A program made the translations under genes and the position numbers. Positions 33,670-42,482 of a stretch of DNA of 64,000 nucleotides are shown here, in pieces (position 1 is the stretch's first letter; every line of letters begins with the position of its first letter). The notes under the pieces are model-generated. The model was given only the letters and a program-made list of their open reading frames with translations. It did no database searches and was not told where the DNA came from. The stretch covers positions 186,001-250,000 of the forward strand of contig NZ_AUGX01000013.1 in the NCBI RefSeq assembly GCF_000422885.1. The letters run 5' to 3'. This DNA is from Ottowia thiooxydans DSM 14619 (GTDB taxonomy: Bacteria > Pseudomonadota > Gammaproteobacteria > Burkholderiales > Burkholderiaceae_C).

Positions 33670-34632
33670 TTGAAACGTCGACAAATCGTGCACGTCCTTG
33701 CAGGGGCAGGTTTGCTGTCATCTGTGACGCATTTGTTTGCCCAGCGGAACAGCGCAGCAACGCAGATCATCGTGCCCTTTGGCCCAGGGGGCTCAGCTGA
33801 CATTGTGGCGCGGCTAGTGGCGCACTACATGACTGAGAAAAGCGGCCTATCTGCGGTTATCGACAACCGGCCCGGCGCCAGCGGCATTATCGGCATGGAG
33901 GCCGGCAAGCTCGCGCCTGCAGATGGTCGCACGCTGGTGGTGGTGTCGTCGGGTACGCAAGGTGCTAACCCGAGCCTTTTCAGAAAGCTGCCTTATGACC
34001 CCGAAAAGGACTTTACCGTCGTGGGTATTCTGGGTGTAGGTGGTAGCTATCTGCTGGTACGTGCCGATGCCCCTTGGAAGACACTGGCCGACTTTGTGGC
34101 ACAGGCGAAGGCGAAGCCCGGCCGAATCAATTTCGGCCAGTTCAGCGCTGCCAGCGCAGTGCCTGCCGCATTGCTATCCGAACGCGCAGGGATTGAGATG
34201 ACTGGCGTGCCATACAAGCAGATTGGTACCGCGGTGACTGACCTGCTTGGTGGGCAGACGCAAATGATGTTTATCGATACAGTTGCATCCGAAGCGTATG
34301 TTGCTTCAGGGCAGTTGCGGGCCCTGGCAGTGACTCATACAAAACGCCTGCCTCGTGACCCCAACATCCCGACTATCGCGGAGACGTACCCTGGCTTTGA
34401 GATGGTCAGCTTTCTTGGAGTTGCCGTGCCAGCTGCTACCCCGCTGGCGGTGAAGGAATCATTGAACAAGATGATCAACGAGGCGACGACGGATGAAGCT
34501 GTCAAGGCCAAACTGGAAAGCCTGTCTTTTTTACCGCGGCCCATGAGCCTGCAGGAGTGTGTTGAGTTGAACAGGTCTGAGCGCGTGAAGTGGCGAGGTT
34601 ACGTGGTGACTGCCAAACTTGCTGTGCAATAA
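33670..34632 (+). CDS. Bug-type TTT periplasmic substrate-binding protein (TTG start)
   Basis: I start the gene at the TTG at 33670 because GAGGAGA lies 6 bp upstream and the product then opens K-R-R-Q-I-V-H-V-L-A-G, a signal peptide with a twin-arginine-like pair. The mature part has I-I-V-P-F-G-P-G-G-S-A-D-I-V-A-R, D-N-R-P-G-A-S-G near residue 70 and further Bug motifs; length 320. It lies behind the IclR gene and an operator-like palindrome and probably feeds the CoA-transferase/crotonase pathway encoded on the other strand. Confidence 0.87.
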   Translation: MKRRQIVHVLAGAGLLSSVTHLFAQRNSAATQIIVPFGPGGSADIVARLVAHYMTEKSGLSAVIDNRPGASGIIGMEAGKLAPADGRTLVVVSSGTQGANPSLFRKLPYDPEKDFTVVGILGVGGSYLLVRADAPWKTLADFVAQAKAKPGRINFGQFSAASAVPAALLSERAGIEMTGVPYKQIGTAVTDLLGGQTQMMFIDTVASEAYVASGQLRALAVTHTKRLPRDPNIPTIAETYPGFEMVSFLGVAVPAATPLAVKESLNKMINEATTDEAVKAKLESLSFLPRPMSLQECVELNRSERVKWRGYVVTAKLAVQ

Positions 34633-34673
34633 CACGCTGTTCACAACCACGAAAATCAGAGTGGGAATGCCAG

Positions 34674-34750
34674 TCACCCAACACCCCCGCCCGGATCCGT
34701 ACGTGCGGGATTGCCTCACACGGTCCCTGTCCGGCTCGTGGCCGCCGTAG
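34674..34750 (-). mobile_element. Group II intron 3'-end remnant (domain V-like), minus strand
   Basis: Read on the minus strand, the stretch ending near 34692 contains C-C-G-T-G-T-G-A-G-G, a CAAT tetraloop-like turn, then C-C-C-G-C-A-C-G-T-A-C-G-G-A-T-C-C and a GGGCGGGGG tail. This 34-nt hairpin with the GT bulge and ACGG closing strand is very like group II intron domain V, and the tail is like the sequence that follows it in bacterial introns. There is no maturase gene here, so it would be a relic. The catalytic-triad position reads ACC rather than AGC. Confidence 0.5.
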
Positions 34751-34824
34751 CTGGCTAAGCCTTCAGAGTATGAAACTTTCATTCACAACACTTTGCTGGT
34801 TCTGACCGGCGCACTGGAGACACC

Positions 34825-35619
34825 ATGATTTACAAAGGCACAGCTGAACGCGCACGGCAAACACGCCGCCGCCTGCAAATCACGGGCATGAAGCCGTATC
34901 ACAAGAGCGAGTGGATGGATACCGGGCGTGATGGTCAGTCTTCTCCCACGGTTTTCCTGGTGGAAATGGACCCTGATTCGACGGTGAACCCGCACTTTCA
35001 CAGGAACAATCAGTTCCAGCTTTTCCTCACCGGTAATGGGTCCATTGGCAAACAGAAGCTCAGCCCGGTCACGGTGCATTACGCTGGCGCCTTCACGGGT
35101 TATGGGCCGCTGGTGGCCGGCCCCGAAGGGTTGGGCTATTTCACAATGCGGCCTGTGTATGAGCAGGGCGCCCTGCTGATGCCCGAGAACAGGGACAAGA
35201 TGGTTCGCGGCCCCAAGCGCATGGTCACCAGTGAATCGTTACCGGCAACCGACCCGGCGTACTTAGAAAATCTGACGCAGATCGAGACCAGCGAGCCGAT
35301 TCCGCTGCAGCCTGATAAGTTGGCCGCCAGCATCACCCGACTGCCTGCGGGGATGTCCATCACCGGGCGCAGCCCTGGTGGATCGGGGGGGCAATTTTAT
35401 GTCGTGCTGGCGGGCAGCATGGTGCATGACGGCGTAGAGATGCTGGACTGGGAGCACATCTTCGTCACAGAGGATGAAGCACCTTACACCGTGACCGCAG
35501 GTCTCAATGGTCTGGAAGTTCTGTGCCTGCAATACCCACCGCGAGCCGAAGAATACAAGGTGCCTGAGGCCATGGTGTTGTGCGACGATGCTGCTTTGGG
35601 CGTGCCGGTCACGACATGA
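34825..35619 (+). CDS. Cupin-fold protein (probable bicupin), unknown function
   Basis: The 264-residue protein has a first cupin-like motif V-N-P-H-F-H-R-N-N-Q-F-Q-L-F-L-T-G-N-G near residues 52-70 with metal-type histidines, and a second beta-rich domain (about 165-250; S-G-G-Q-F-Y-V-V-L-A-G-S-M) that lacks clear ligand histidines. Cupins in such clusters include dioxygenases and isomerases, but I cannot assign a reaction. It follows the Bug gene after a 192-bp spacer holding the intron-like relic and may or may not be co-transcribed. Confidence 0.75.
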   Translation: MIYKGTAERARQTRRRLQITGMKPYHKSEWMDTGRDGQSSPTVFLVEMDPDSTVNPHFHRNNQFQLFLTGNGSIGKQKLSPVTVHYAGAFTGYGPLVAGPEGLGYFTMRPVYEQGALLMPENRDKMVRGPKRMVTSESLPATDPAYLENLTQIETSEPIPLQPDKLAASITRLPAGMSITGRSPGGSGGQFYVVLAGSMVHDGVEMLDWEHIFVTEDEAPYTVTAGLNGLEVLCLQYPPRAEEYKVPEAMVLCDDAALGVPVTT

Positions 35620-35695
35620 GTTTTTTGCGTTTGTGTTCAACCTCAGTTTTTGTCGCAGACTGGGCGCGAATGGGACTGAGCATGCTGCCTGGTTT

Positions 35696-36631
35696 CTACT
35701 TCTTCAGTAAAAGTGCAGGATAGAACTTGGCCGTTGCCTTTTTAAGAAGAACGCGCCTGAATGCGTCCAAGACAGGTGACGCATTGTCTATACGCCAGAC
35801 GATAGTGACCGGTATGCGTGGGCGCTCCTTCAATCTCACAAAGGCCACTAGCCCAATCCAATCGTTCGTTACGCAAGCTGGCATCAGGCTCACACCATAT
35901 CCAGCTGCAACGAGCGCCAGAGCTGCAGGTAGTTGTTCAACTTCCTGGCCAATCTTGACGCGGAATCCTCCCCTTTGCTCGCACAACTTCGTGACCTGGT
36001 CATAGTGCCCCGTTTCCGGAGACCTCAACAGAGTGATGAATTGCTCTGATGCCAGGGCGCTCAGTGGTATGGCCGGTTTGCCCGCGAGATGATGACCCAT
36101 GGGCACTGCCGCGACGAGTTCCTCTTCCCAAATCTGCGACACATTTAGCCGAGCCTGAGGTTCAGGGAAGGGGGCGAGCGAAGGTTCAATGGCGAGAAAA
36201 CCTATGTCAATCGCCCCCGCCGCAATCGCTTCGATCTGCTCCTTTGGTGGCAACTGAATAAGGTCGATGGTCGTGTTTGGACTTTCGCCACGAATCGCGC
36301 TCAGCAGTGGCGCAAAGCGGCTGAGCATTGCTGAGCTCATGAAGCCCACTTTCAGCCGTCCCGCGTCACCTCTTCCAATTTGACGGGCTTCTGTGGCGGC
36401 ACTGGCCGCTTGCTCAACAAGCGCCCGAGCGCGGCGTAAAAAAGCCTCCCCCGCAGCGGTAAGTTCCACAGATCGTCGGTTACGTGCCAGGAGGACCGTG
36501 CCCAGTTCTTTTTCCAGAGCTTGAATTTGTTGACTCAAAGGTGGCTGCGAGATATGCAATTTTTCCGCCGCACGACGGAAATGCCGCTCCTCGGCAACGG
36601 CAATGAAATAGCGAATCTGGCGGAAATCCAT
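35696..36631 (-). CDS. LysR-family transcriptional regulator
   Basis: The 311-residue protein begins M-D-F-R-Q-I-R-Y-F-I-A-V-A-E-E-R-H-F and carries the helix-turn-helix R-A-A-E-K-L-H-I-S-Q-P-P-L-S-Q-Q-I (20-36), a pattern of the CatR/BenM-like LysR subgroup. The effector domain starts near residue 90. It is divergent from the SDR and PNPOx-like genes at 36724 and is their likely regulator. The 92-bp A/T-rich spacer holds no palindrome I would call. Confidence 0.9.
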   Translation of the reverse strand: MDFRQIRYFIAVAEERHFRRAAEKLHISQPPLSQQIQALEKELGTVLLARNRRSVELTAAGEAFLRRARALVEQAASAATEARQIGRGDAGRLKVGFMSSAMLSRFAPLLSAIRGESPNTTIDLIQLPPKEQIEAIAAGAIDIGFLAIEPSLAPFPEPQARLNVSQIWEEELVAAVPMGHHLAGKPAIPLSALASEQFITLLRSPETGHYDQVTKLCEQRGGFRVKIGQEVEQLPAALALVAAGYGVSLMPACVTNDWIGLVAFVRLKERPRIPVTIVWRIDNASPVLDAFRRVLLKKATAKFYPALLLKK

Positions 36632-36723
36632 GATAGGGAAATCAGATCAAAGTCTATAAAAAATCATATTGGACGTATTAAAGCAGCTTGCAGATACTTT
36701 GCGCAATACAACAAGGAACCTCA

Positions 36724-37536
36724 ATGACAGCTTCAGCATCCGCTATAGATTTCTCTCGTTTGGCTCCGCTTCCAGGCAACCGAATACTGGTTGTGGGTGG
36801 GTGCGGTGCGATAGGTCGGTTGCTCGTCTCTGAGTGCGTGCGTATGAAGCTTGAAGTCGCGGTTTTCGCGCTTCCACGTTCTTTGAAGGCCAATCCACCG
36901 CCTGAAGGGGTGATATCCATTGCTGTGGATGTTGCGGATGAGGCGTCAGTAGCCGAAGGCGTGAAATCGCTTCAGGGTCACTGGGACTCCCTCGACACTC
37001 TGGTGTTCCTGGTGGGGTTCATGACCGTGCCACCACGCCCTGTTGACGAAATTGACCCAGCGGAATGGGACAGCGTGGCCATGGGCAACCTGCGGGCTGC
37101 GTATCTTGTCAGTCGGGCGTTGCTGCCGATGTTGAGGGCAGCCGAAAGCCCCAGTATTGTGAATGTGGGTTCAAGTCTCGCGTACAACCCTCTGCCCGGA
37201 GTAGCGCCATATGCTGCCGCAAAAGCGGGCTTGGTGGCACTTACCAAGTCGCTGGCCATAGAAAACGCGCCGAAGATTCGAGCCAACCTGGTGGCACCCA
37301 GTGCGATCGACACGCCATTCCTTGCTGGGGGAGGCGGTGAGCGAGGCGCAACAGCTGCAGCGGCGGGCGGGGATGCATGGCTGAGGAACATGACCAAATA
37401 CGTTCCGACCATTCCAATGGGACGAATTGCCCAAGTTGAGGACGTGGTCGGTCCAGTACTGTTCCTTGCAGGTCCCAGCGCTGCATTCATTACCGGGCAG
37501 GTTATCCATGTGAACGGTGGCCGGGTTACACCTTAA
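36724..37536 (+). CDS. Short-chain dehydrogenase/reductase
   Basis: The 270-residue SDR has V-V-G-G-C-G-A-I-G-R (about 22-31) for the dinucleotide, a D-V-A-D segment, catalytic Ser in V-G-S-S-L near 155, Y-A-A-A-K (Tyr/Lys) near 170 and I-T-G-Q-V-I-H-V-N-G-G at the C-terminus. AAGGAACC lies just before the ATG at 36724. The next gene starts 10 bp after its stop; with the divergent LysR the two form a small regulated unit. Substrate unknown. Confidence 0.87.
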   Translation: MTASASAIDFSRLAPLPGNRILVVGGCGAIGRLLVSECVRMKLEVAVFALPRSLKANPPPEGVISIAVDVADEASVAEGVKSLQGHWDSLDTLVFLVGFMTVPPRPVDEIDPAEWDSVAMGNLRAAYLVSRALLPMLRAAESPSIVNVGSSLAYNPLPGVAPYAAAKAGLVALTKSLAIENAPKIRANLVAPSAIDTPFLAGGGGERGATAAAAGGDAWLRNMTKYVPTIPMGRIAQVEDVVGPVLFLAGPSAAFITGQVIHVNGGRVTP

Positions 37537-37546
37537 GGATCACATC

Positions 37547-38005
37547 ATGACTATTACAGAAGATATGGTGGCGGTCATAGCCCGCGCGAAGCTGGCGTTC
37601 TTTGCCACTGTCAACGAGGACGGGACGCCGAACCTTTCTCCCAAGGCCTCTTTGACCGTCCGTGAGAACGCACTTTGCTTTGCGAACATGGCGTCTCCGC
37701 ACACTGTTGAGAACTTGAAGAGAAATCCTGCAATTGCCATCAATGTGGTTGATATCTTCTCGCGTCGGGGCTATAGATTTTCCGGAAAGGCTTCCATCCT
37801 GACGCCTGTAGATCCTGGTTATGCATCTGTTGCCGAGTGGGTCTGGGAAGTGAATGGCAAGCAATATCCTGTTCATGAAGTCATCTCTGTTGAAGTGACG
37901 GATGCAAGCCCACTGTTTTCACCTGCGTACAAGTTCGGCGGCGATGTGAATGAGCAGGAGCTTCGGGTAACTTATCTCGAAAAATACGGTGTTCGTGATC
38001 TGTAA
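37547..38005 (+). CDS. Pyridoxamine 5'-phosphate oxidase-family (split-barrel FMN-binding) protein
   Basis: The 152-residue protein has the split-barrel opening A-K-L-A-F-F-A-T-V-N-E-D-G-T-P-N-L-S-P-K (about 14-33) and N-L-K-R-N-P-A-I-A-I-N-V-V near 59-71, as in PNPOx-like flavin reductases and pyridoxamine-oxidase-related proteins. The small size suggests a general FMN-dependent reductase or sensor rather than PdxH. AAGGATCACATC before the ATG supports the start. It follows the SDR by 10 bp. Confidence 0.82.
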   Translation: MTITEDMVAVIARAKLAFFATVNEDGTPNLSPKASLTVRENALCFANMASPHTVENLKRNPAIAINVVDIFSRRGYRFSGKASILTPVDPGYASVAEWVWEVNGKQYPVHEVISVEVTDASPLFSPAYKFGGDVNEQELRVTYLEKYGVRDL

Positions 38006-38057
38006 CTTCCACTCTGTTGATAGTCCCTCAACTCAAAGCTGGGCGTGCTGAACCAGG

Positions 38058-38113
38058 GCGTGTTCGCACTAAATCCACCCTTCGGCCTGGGGGTGAATTT
38101 GGTGTGAACACGC
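38058..38113. repeat. Long inverted repeat between convergent genes
   Basis: GCGTGTTCGCACTAAATCCA (from 38058) pairs, with few mismatches, with the reverse arm ending in GTGTGAACACGC (38113) around a short GC-rich turn. It sits between the PNPOx-like gene and the end of comM and could serve as a bidirectional terminator or be a dispersed repeat; GTGAACACGCTCT also occurs at 58074-58086 after another operon. Confidence 0.6.
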
Positions 38114-38138
38114 TCTCATGGCGCCAGGTTGTTGCCTT

Positions 38139-39686
38139 TCAGGAGCGCCCCTGCAAGCCCCTCCGGTACTGCACGGCCTCCGCTACGTGGCTGACCGCAA
38201 CGTCTTCGCAGCCCTCCAGATCAGCTACTGTGCGCGCCACTTTCATGGCGCGATGAGTCGCGCGCGCACTCCAGCCAAGCCGGGCAGCGGCTGTGGTCAG
38301 GAAGCTGGCAGCGTTGGGGGCCAGTTGTACGTGTTGGTCGATGGCCTGCCCGTGTAATGCCTGATTGGCGTGGCCTTGTCGGGCCATGGCGCGCTCACGA
38401 GCGACCGTGCAGCGCTCGCGCAATGTGGCGGTGGATTCGCCTAGAGGAGCGGCGAGTAGCTCATCCGTGGAGAGCGAGCCAATCTCCACGTGTAGATCGA
38501 TACGGTCGATCAACGGGCCCGAGAGCTTGCCTTGGTAGCGAGAAACCTGATCAGGAGTGCAGCGGCAGGCACGCACCCGAGAACCCAGGTACCCGCAAGG
38601 GCACGGGTTCATGGCTGCAATAAGTTGGAAGCGAGCGGGAAAATCGGCCCGCTGCGCCGCACGGGAGATCGTGATCTGCCCACTTTCAAGTGGTTCGCGC
38701 AAGGCTTCCAGTGCGGCCCGTGGGAATTCAGGCAGTTCGTCCAGAAATAGCACACCTTCATGTGCCATGGAAATCTCGCCTGGCCTCGGCGGTGAGCCGC
38801 CTCCCACAAGGGCCACGGCGCTGGCAGAGTGATGCGGCGCGCGCGTGGGTCGTTGGCACCAGTGATCGAGTTTGAAGGTGCCGCCCAGGCTTGCAATGGC
38901 TGCGCTTTGTAAGGCTTCGCTCACCGCCATGGGTGGCAGCAAACCAGCAAACCGCTGCGCCAACATGGATTTTCCGGTACCAGGAGGGCCCATCATGAGT
39001 AGCGAATGAGCTCCGGCGGCGGCGATCTCCAACGCTCGCTTGGCTGCTGCCTGGCCTTTCACGTCAGCGAGATCCGCATAGCGCGGAATGCTTGAGCGTG
39101 GCGCCGGCTCTACGCGCGACCAACCGTCGGCTGGCGTGTCGGTTGCCTCCCCTTGCGATCGCTCGGCGGCGGGCAGGAACTGGGCCACCACATCCAGCAG
39201 ATGACGCGCGCGGTATACAGCCATGCCGGGCACCAGAGCCGCTTCTTCTGCACTGCCGGGCGGCAGTACCAGTTGAGCACCGACGCCTTGTTGATGCAGC
39301 GCCACCCCCATGGCCAACGCACCGCGAACAGGCCGCAGCTCACCCGAGAGCGACAATTCCCCAGCAAACTCCCAGCCTTCCAGGCGCTGGCCGTTGATCT
39401 GACCGCTGGCGGCCAGAATTCCGAGCGCGATGGGCAGATCAAAACGGCCTGAATCCTTGGGCAGGTCGGCCGGTGCCAGGTTCACGGTAATACGCTGGTT
39501 GTGCGGAAACTCAAGGCCGCTGTTTTGCAGAGCGCTGCGCACGCGCTCTCGCGCTTCCTTCACCTCCACATCAGCCAGCCCCACCAGCGTGAAGCTTGGC
39601 AGGCCGTTGGCCAGATGAACTTCCACTGTGACTTGTGGCGCCGCCAAACCCATCAGCGCGCGGCTGGCAACTAGACTCAAGCCCAT
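38139..39686 (-). CDS. comM: YifB/ComM-family Mg-chelatase-like AAA+ ATPase
   Basis: The 515-residue protein has the ComM layout: an N-terminal Lon-S16-like domain (S-F-T-L-V-G-L-A-D-V-E-V-K-E-A-R-E-R-V-R, 31-50; N-L-A-P-A-D-L-P-K near 69-77), then an AAA+ core with Walker A G-P-P-G-T-G-K-S (233-240) and Walker B V-L-F-L-D-E-L-P-E-F near 310, and a C-terminal Mg-chelatase subdomain. ComM is a hexameric helicase that widens heteroduplex DNA during natural transformation. The start at 39686 gives the family N-terminus. Monocistronic. Confidence 0.92.
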   Translation of the reverse strand: MGLSLVASRALMGLAAPQVTVEVHLANGLPSFTLVGLADVEVKEARERVRSALQNSGLEFPHNQRITVNLAPADLPKDSGRFDLPIALGILAASGQINGQRLEGWEFAGELSLSGELRPVRGALAMGVALHQQGVGAQLVLPPGSAEEAALVPGMAVYRARHLLDVVAQFLPAAERSQGEATDTPADGWSRVEPAPRSSIPRYADLADVKGQAAAKRALEIAAAGAHSLLMMGPPGTGKSMLAQRFAGLLPPMAVSEALQSAAIASLGGTFKLDHWCQRPTRAPHHSASAVALVGGGSPPRPGEISMAHEGVLFLDELPEFPRAALEALREPLESGQITISRAAQRADFPARFQLIAAMNPCPCGYLGSRVRACRCTPDQVSRYQGKLSGPLIDRIDLHVEIGSLSTDELLAAPLGESTATLRERCTVARERAMARQGHANQALHGQAIDQHVQLAPNAASFLTTAAARLGWSARATHRAMKVARTVADLEGCEDVAVSHVAEAVQYRRGLQGRS

Positions 39687-40058
39687 ACCGAATTTTTTCT
39701 TTTCATGAACAATCAGAAACGGGTGATGCACCAAGCGTGTTCCGCACGCGGATGGTGCGGCACACGCTAAGTGTCTGCCTGTTCGCTTGGAGCTTTTTCA
39801 CTCTGCGAATCTTTAGTGGGCATGCTCCCTGAGAAAACACTCCCTGGATCGCGAACTATCCACAGGAGCGAACGCAGTAGGTGGCAGCACCAAGCCCGAA
39901 CTTGGGGTGGGTCTGATGCCGCAGGACTCTATTGTCTGCGAAGTTGAGAAAAACTTAGTAAATAAGTTTTAATAATTACGCACTTCGGATAGAGGAAGGG
40001 CCGTCGCCGGCCGTTCAATCGATTTCTTTGACTCGACCTAACGGCTCGCAGCCGTACG
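39687..40058. other. 372-bp intergenic region upstream of comM
   Basis: The spacer between comM and the DUF1428 gene is A/T-richer near 39950-39990 and should contain the comM promoter. I see no conserved gene or clear palindrome in it. Confidence 0.5.
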
Positions 40059-40421
40059 TCAGTCTTTGGACTCGCCCATGTCAAGCATGGGAACGAAACC
40101 ACCGAAGATCATGCGTTTGCCATCAAACGGCATATCCATGTTTTGCATATCTGGATCTTCCATCATCTTCTTGTTGGCGGCGTCACGCACCTGTTTTGAT
40201 GGCCACTCGATCCATGAGAAGACTACGGTCTCGCCCACCTTCGCATCAACCGCACGCTTGAAGTCGGTGACCTTGCCGTCGGGCACATCGTCTCCCCAGC
40301 ATTCGACCTGTCGCAGGGCGCCGAGTTTCTTGGCTTTCTCGTAAAACGTCTTGCTCAGTTCGATGTACTCGTCGCGCTTGTCGGAAGGTACGGGGACCAC
40401 AAATCCGTCGATGTAGCTCAT
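40059..40421 (-). CDS. DUF1428 (YbaA-like) protein
   Basis: The 120-residue protein begins M-S-Y-I-D-G-F-V-V-P-V-P and has E-C-W-G-D-D-V-P-D-G-K-V-T-D-F near residues 40-54 and K-R-M-I-F-G-G-F at the end, the DUF1428/YbaA pattern, a ferredoxin-like dimeric alpha-beta barrel. Function is unknown; members are small cytoplasmic proteins. GAGCAAACC lies before the ATG. Monocistronic, convergent end with comM. Confidence 0.9.
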   Translation of the reverse strand: MSYIDGFVVPVPSDKRDEYIELSKTFYEKAKKLGALRQVECWGDDVPDGKVTDFKRAVDAKVGETVVFSWIEWPSKQVRDAANKKMMEDPDMQNMDMPFDGKRMIFGGFVPMLDMGESKD

Positions 40422-40666
40422 GGTTTGCTCCTAGTCGAAGATCGCCGCACATCCGTTTGAGTCAGGCAATCGAGTGGTTGAAGACGAGTCAGGCGAGCTG
40501 GAGAAGCTCCGCAAAACCGAGTATCTATTCACTAAGCGAGGGATGCAAGCTGCCTCGTTTTTATAATGGCGCGAGCCGCTGTGAAATGCATTGCCAACGC
40601 TGCATCCATCGGAGTTTGCCGGCGCTTCCACATCCGCTTTCTCCTGCCCGAGCTCTGAGACTTTGC

Positions 40667-42091
40667 ATGACTGCCTACACCTGCCACTGGATCGAAACCG
40701 CACCCAAACGCAAGAGTAGCGCTCCGCTGCTCATCCAACTCACGTTGCACCCCAATGGCTACGACGGGCAGGCCTATTGGAAGCGGCAGGAGGCGCGCAC
40801 CTCGGCAGAGCGGTTCAAGATGGTGGAGGATCTCACCTTTGCTGCCGACGTGGGGCCGCAGGTGGTGCTGCAGCGCTTCATCGAATTGCGCAGTACGCTG
40901 GCTGGCAGTGGCTTTCAAGAGGTGGTTGCACCGGACAAGGTGTACGGGCCTGGCAGCATCGCCGGCCACAGGCCCAAGACCCAGGATGAATGTCGGATGG
41001 ATCTGGCGGCGCTGCACACCGAATGCGGCGATAACGATGGCGCGTTGGCGCAGCTACTGCAGTGCCAAAACAGCGAAGGTGCGTGGTACTTGCATACAGC
41101 CGCACGGCGAGCGCATGCCAACCGCGCACGCGCAAATCCCGGCCCTGATGCGGATGATGACTGGACCGCCGCGCTCAATCACTGCATCGCCATCGTCTCC
41201 AGCGCGGAGGAGCAAAAGACCAACCCGTTCTACATGCACACAGGCAGCAGTAGTTACTATTTCGGCGACAGCTACGGGGGCGCCCCTTCGCAGTTGGCTG
41301 CTGCTGCTCAGACGATGGCCGAGTACGCACTGTGTGTTGCTGATCAGCCGGAGCAGGCGTTACAAGCCATTGCCTTGGCCGATAGCACCAGCAGCGGCAC
41401 AACGCAGATAGAGCAGTACCGCGTCACTGCTCTGCTTCAACTGGGTCGAAACGACGAGGCGCATGCATGCCATCGAAAATGGAGCCTGCGCATGCCTAAA
41501 GTGCTGAATGACCCCGCCTACCAGGCCTTCGTGGCGGGCGAAACGGCGCAGGCCAACGAATCCGAGCGCCTGCGCATCGACGCGTTGAAATTTGAATACG
41601 CACCGGGCCAAAGCGCCACAGCTGTGGACCTCGATCTGCTCCGCCAGCACTTTCCCGCCGCCATGAAGAACGCTGCCTGCGCGGCCTATGTGCAATGGGT
41701 TAGCTCGCCGGACCAGCCACATCAACTCACCGTAATAGATGGTGAGTACCGCCAAGCCTATCAATTGTTCAGCATAGCGCAGGCTCTGGAGAAGCATGCG
41801 GACATGATGGACTGGCTCAGCCTGCACGACGACAGCTCACCAGAGCTGGCTTCCGAGATCCGCCAGGCCATTGCCGATGACGGCATCGACCCGATGCGCA
41901 TGCTGCCTATCGTGGGCGATGAGCAGTCGTCCGACTGCTTCCTGCTGCGCACTGATGACCCTCACATGGGCGTGGTGTACTACTGGTCGCATGACGAAAG
42001 CACTGTGTTCAGTCCCATCGTGTCAAACGCAGAGCAACTGTTTCCCTGGTTGCGGGCGCAGGCTGAAGCAGGGGATACTTTCTCTCTGTGA
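40667..42091 (+). CDS. Uncharacterised protein, possible SUKH/SMI1-like C-terminus
   Basis: I do not recognise the family with certainty. The 474-residue product (start chosen at the ATG before T-A-Y-T-C-H-W) is soluble, without signal or membrane segments. The middle (about 100-260) is alpha-helical with TPR-like Ala-rich stretches. The last ~60 residues (D-C-F-L-L-R-T-D-D-P-H-M-G-V-V-Y-Y-W-S-H-D) resemble the strand pattern of SUKH-type immunity or SMI1/KNR4 proteins. No Shine-Dalgarno is obvious and a longer in-frame start at 40457 exists. No toxin gene is adjacent. Confidence 0.6.
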   Translation: MTAYTCHWIETAPKRKSSAPLLIQLTLHPNGYDGQAYWKRQEARTSAERFKMVEDLTFAADVGPQVVLQRFIELRSTLAGSGFQEVVAPDKVYGPGSIAGHRPKTQDECRMDLAALHTECGDNDGALAQLLQCQNSEGAWYLHTAARRAHANRARANPGPDADDDWTAALNHCIAIVSSAEEQKTNPFYMHTGSSSYYFGDSYGGAPSQLAAAAQTMAEYALCVADQPEQALQAIALADSTSSGTTQIEQYRVTALLQLGRNDEAHACHRKWSLRMPKVLNDPAYQAFVAGETAQANESERLRIDALKFEYAPGQSATAVDLDLLRQHFPAAMKNAACAAYVQWVSSPDQPHQLTVIDGEYRQAYQLFSIAQALEKHADMMDWLSLHDDSSPELASEIRQAIADDGIDPMRMLPIVGDEQSSDCFLLRTDDPHMGVVYYWSHDESTVFSPIVSNAEQLFPWLRAQAEAGDTFSL

Positions 42092-42482
42092 TCCCGTGCC
42101 GCAGACAGGTGTAGGGCCAAGCGCTAACCCCAGATAGTTGGAAATTGGGCGCTCCAATGTGTATTTTGGCTCGCCGCAGACAGCGAACTTCCAACTCACG
42201 ACACTAGATACGTTGCCGTTGGGCGTTGAGGTAAGCATCGCGCGACGGCAAAAGATACTCGGCACACAAATTGACCAGTGCCGCTCGATTTCCGGCACGT
42301 AGCGCTTCAATCATCTGCCAATGTTCTTGTCGAGCGTCGGACGTTGGTCGAAAGTCATCAAGGACGCGAGCATCAAGGCGGACTGATAGGCGCATGAACG
42401 GCTATGGACGGACGGTTGCGGAGCCGGGAATATCGGCGACTGCCTTTCTTCGTACGCTTAAGGTCAAGACACGGCATTTGGG
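42092..42482. other. 391-bp region holding only a truncated regulator
   Basis: Apart from the GntR/FCD fragment at 42204-42395 this stretch shows no gene. The segment 42396-42482 between the fragment and the enolase-family gene is non-coding in all frames as far as I can tell. Confidence 0.5.
42204..42395 (-). pseudogene. 3' fragment of a GntR/FCD-family regulator
   Basis: The 63 residues are like the last helices of an FCD domain: a short R-P-T-S-D-A-R-Q-E-H segment, then M-I-E-A-L-R-A-G-N-R-A-A-L-V-N-L-C-A-E-Y and a closing helix with R-D-A-Y-L-N-A-Q. A stop codon lies three codons upstream of the first Met in this frame, and no helix-turn-helix is encoded nearby. It is thus the tail of a lost regulator of the neighbouring operon, now controlled by LysR. 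Confidence 0.6.

Noticed and set aside
38357-38623. Open frames on the + strand opposite comM
   Set aside because: They lie entirely antisense to a well-supported gene and reflect its high-GC codon use.
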